A DNA stretch of 64,000 nt, from NCBI GenBank assembly GCA_009746045.1, contig RPFO01000819.1, positions 1,206,108-1,270,107 on the forward strand. Direction: 5' to 3'. The stretch is from Mesostigma viride (lineage: Eukaryota > Streptophyta > Mesostigmatophyceae > Mesostigmatales > Mesostigmataceae). This document shows positions 60,976 to 64,000 of this stretch, one piece after another. The notes under the pieces are model-generated. The model did no database searches, was not told the origin of the DNA, and saw only the letters and a program-made list of their open reading frames with translations. Both the position numbers and the translations under genes were made by a program. How positions within the stretch are numbered: the first letter of the stretch is position 1; each line of letters starts with the position of its first letter.

Positions 60976-63900
60976 AAACCAGAAGGGGCGACGGAGTACA
61001 AGGGGCGACGGAGTACAAGGGGCGACGGAGTACAAGGGGCGACGGAGTACAAGGGGCGACGGAGTACAAGGGGCGACGGAGTACAAGGGGCGACGGAGTA
61101 CAAGGGGCGACGGAGTACAAGGGGCGACGGAGTACAAGGGGCGACGGAGTACAAGGGGCGACGGAGTACAAGGGGCGACGGAGTACAAGGGGCGACGGAG
61201 TACAAGGGGCGACGGAGTACAAGGGGCGACGGAGTACAAGGGGCGACGGAGTACAAGGGGCGACGGAGTACAAGGGGCGACGGAGTACAAGGGGCGACGG
61301 AGTACAAGGGGCGACGGAGTACAAGGGGCGACGGAGTACAAGGGGCGACGGAGTACAAGGGGCGACGGAGTACAAGGGGCGACGGAGTACAAGGGGCGAC
61401 GGAGTACAAGGGGCGACGGAGTACAAGGGGCGACGGAGTACAAGGGGCGACGGAGTACAAGGGGCGACGGAGTACAAGGGGCGACGGAGTACAAGGGGCG
61501 ACGGAGTACAAGGGGCGACGGAGTACAAGGGGCGACGGAGTACAAGGGGCGACGGAGTACAAGGGGCGACGGAGTACAAGGGGCGACGGAGTACAAGGGG
61601 CGACGGAGTACAAGGGGCGACGGAGTACAAGGGGCGACGGAGTACAAGGGGCGACGGAGTACAAGGGGCGACGGAGTACAAGGGGCGACGGAGTACAAGG
61701 GGCGACGGACCAGAAGGGGCGACGGAGTACAAGGGGCGACGGAGTACAAGGGGCGACGGAGTACAAGGGGCGACGGAGTACAAGGGGCGACGGAGTACAA
61801 GGGGCGACGGAGTACAAGGGGCGACGGAGTACAAGGGGCGACGGAGTACAAGGGGCGACGGAGTACAAGGGGCGACGGAGTACAAGGGGCGACGGAGTAC
61901 AAGGGGCGACGGAGTACAAGGGGCGACGGAGTACAAGGGGCGACGGAGTACAAGGGGCGACGGAGTACAAGGGGCGACGGAGTACAAGGGGCGACGGAGT
62001 ACAAGGGGCGACGGAGTACAAGGGGCGACGGAGTACAAGGGGCGACGGAGTACAAGGGGCGACGGAGTACAAGGGGCGACGGAGTACAAGGGGCGACGGA
62101 GTACAAGGGGCGACGGACCAGAAGGGGCGACGGAGTACAAGGGGCGACGGAGTACAAGGGGCGACGGAGTACAAGGGGCGACGGAGTACAAGGGGCGACG
62201 GAGTACAAGGGGCGACGGAGTACAAGGGGCGACGGAGTACAAGGGGCGACGGAGTACAAGGGGCGACGGAGTACAAGGGGCGACGGAGTACAAGGGGCGA
62301 CGGAGTACAAGGGGCGACGGAGTACAAGGGGCGACGGAGTACAAGGGGCGACGGAGTACAAGGGGCGACGGAGTACAAGGGGCGACGGAGTACAAGGGGC
62401 GACGGAGTACAAGGGGCGACGGAGTACAAGGGGCGACGGAGTACAAGGGGCGACGGAGTACAAGGGGCGACGGAGTACAAGGGGCGACGGAGTACAAGGG
62501 GCGACGGAGTACAAGGGGCGACGGAGTACAAGGGGCGACGGAGTACAAGGGGCGACGGAGTACAAGGGGCGACGGAGTACAAGGGGCGACGGAGTACAAG
62601 GGGCGACGGAGTACAAGGGGCGACGGAGTACAAGGGGCGACGGAGTACAAGGGGCGACGGAGTACAAGGGGCGACGGAGTACAAGGGGCGACGGAGTACA
62701 AGGGGCGACGGAGTACAAGGGGCGACGGAGTACAAGGGGCGACGGAGTACAAGGGGCGACGGAGTACAAGGGGCGACGGAGTACAAGGGGCGACGGAGTA
62801 CAAGGGGCGACGGAGTACAAGGGGCGACGGAGTACAAGGGGCGACGGAGTACAAGGGGCGACGGAGTACAAGGGGCGACGGAGTACAAGGGGCGACGGAG
62901 TACAAGGGGCGACGGAGTACAAGGGGCGACGGAGTACAAGGGGCGACGGAGTACAAGGGGCGACGGAGTACAAGGGGCGACGGAGTACAAGGGGCGACGG
63001 AGTACAAGGGGCGACGGAGTACAAGGGGCGACGGAGTACAAGGGGCGACGGAGTACAAGGGGCGACGGAGTACAAGGGGCGACGGAGTACAAGGGGCGAC
63101 GGAGTACAAGGGGCGACGGAGTACAAGGGGCGACGGAGTACAAGGGGCGACGGAGTACAAGGGGCGACGGAGTACAAGGGGCGACGGAGTACAAGGGGCG
63201 ACGGAGTACAAGGGGCGACGGAGTACAAGGGGCGACGGAGTACAAGGGGCGACGGAGTACAAGGGGCGACGGAGTACAAGGGGCGACGGAGTACAAGGGG
63301 CGACGGAGTACAAGGGGCGACGGAGTACAAGGGGCGACGGAGTACAAGGGGCGACGGAGTACAAGGGGCGACGGAGTACAAGGGGCGACGGAGTACAAGG
63401 GGCGACGGAGTACAAGGGGCGACGGAGTACAAGGGGCGACGGAGTACAAGGGGCGACGGAGTACAAGGGGCGACGGAGTACAAGGGGCGACGGAGTACAA
63501 GGGGCGACGGAGTACAAGGGGCGACGGAGTACAAGGGGCGACGGAGTACAAGGGGCGACGGAGTACAAGGGGCGACGGAGTACAAGGGGCGACGGAGTAC
63601 AAGGGGCGACGGAGTACAAGGGGCGACGGAGTACAAGGGGCGACGGAGTACAAGGGGCGACGGAGTACAAGGGGCGACGGAGTACAAGGGGCGACGGAGT
63701 ACAAGGGGCGACGGAGTACAAGGGGCGACGGAGTACAAGGGGCGACGGAGTACAAGGGGCGACGGAGTACAAGGGGCGACGGAGTACAAGGGGCGACGGA
63801 GTACAAGGGGCGACGGAGTACAAGGGGCGACGGAGTACAAGGGGCGACGGAGTACAAGGGGCGACGGAGTACAAGGGGCGACGGAGTACAAGGGGCGACG

Positions 63901-64000
63901 GAGTACAAGGGGCGACGGAGTACAAGGGGCGACGGAGTACAAGGGGCGACGGAGTACAAGGGGCGACGGAGTACAAGGGGCGACGGAGTACAAGGGGCGA
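60976..64000. repeat. 17-bp satellite, ~178 copies, running off the right edge
   Basis: Perfect head-to-tail GTACAAGGGGCGACGGA units. A variant with CCAGAAG in place of the usual GTACAAG occurs at the left end (60979) and at 61710 and 62118; these are exactly 43 and 24 units apart. No trinucleotide in the unit, on either strand, is a stop codon, and 17 is not a multiple of three, so the array is open in all six frames and each strand encodes one 17-residue repeat. The long minus ORFs start at a GTACTCCGTC-free ATG provided by the junction TTGTAC...ATG context only in silico; they continue through the exon 1 acceptor and are not supported as protein. It is placed in the intron upstream of exon 1 of the coiled-coil gene. 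Confidence 0.95.

Noticed and set aside
60333-63993. Three very long minus ORFs (over 1000 codons each) with a 17-residue repeat
   Set aside because: They are the 17-bp satellite read in each of the three frames; the array is open in every frame by composition. Only the part after the acceptor at 60942 has unique coding sequence.

Overview
This is a nuclear eukaryotic window, most likely from a unicellular alga. The evidence is three multi-exon genes with GT-AG introns, GC-rich coding sequence, C-rich codon ends, very abundant intronic simple repeats, non-LTR retroelements, and a short interstitial tract of the plant/algal telomere heptamer (CCCTAAA) at 35503-35533. A green alga is the simplest guess, but several other algal groups share that telomere type, so the assignment is inference. 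The gene models below were built by hand from splice motifs, reading phase and protein-family similarity. All junction phases agree.

Layout. 1-11000 is a retroelement graveyard: three copies of an ORF1-like domain (motif DDDLT), two reverse-transcriptase-bearing LINE copies in opposite orientations, smaller LINE fragments and TTAA-rich 3' tails. 12224-25712 (minus) is an 11-exon gene for a predicted 1533-residue protein: an ammonium-transporter (Amt) domain fused in frame to two class III nucleotide-cyclase-like domains. Its introns hold large CT/CCCT/CACC tracts (coding-strand sense) and, in intron 6, a reverse-transcriptase remnant. 25713-31592 is a 5.9 kb gene-free stretch between divergent genes, with a TG/CG-rich array and a 130-bp inverted repeat pair. 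31593-39532 (plus) is a 7-exon SET-domain protein lysine methyltransferase of the SETD3/Rubisco-LSMT type. 39751-41487 is a non-autonomous piggyBac-like element flanked by TTAA. 42153-60941 (minus) is a large coiled-coil protein gene with at least 22 exons, whose 5' end lies beyond the right edge. The last 3 kb is a 17-bp satellite, apparently inside that gene's next intron.

The most interesting object is the Amt-cyclase fusion. The architecture reads as an ammonium receptor coupled to a cyclase-type output. By eye alignment, however, most Amt pore residues are replaced (both Phe-gate positions and the first pore His), and the cyclase domains lack canonical metal-binding Asp residues. Only an Asn/Arg pair in the second domain looks intact. 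All 11 exons stay open and in phase, so the gene looks maintained. It may be a non-conducting sensor with a regulatory or otherwise modified cyclase module. The three host genes show no obvious common pathway. No tRNA, rRNA, CRISPR or bacterial-type operon was recognised, and no promoter or poly(A) signal could be assigned with confidence.
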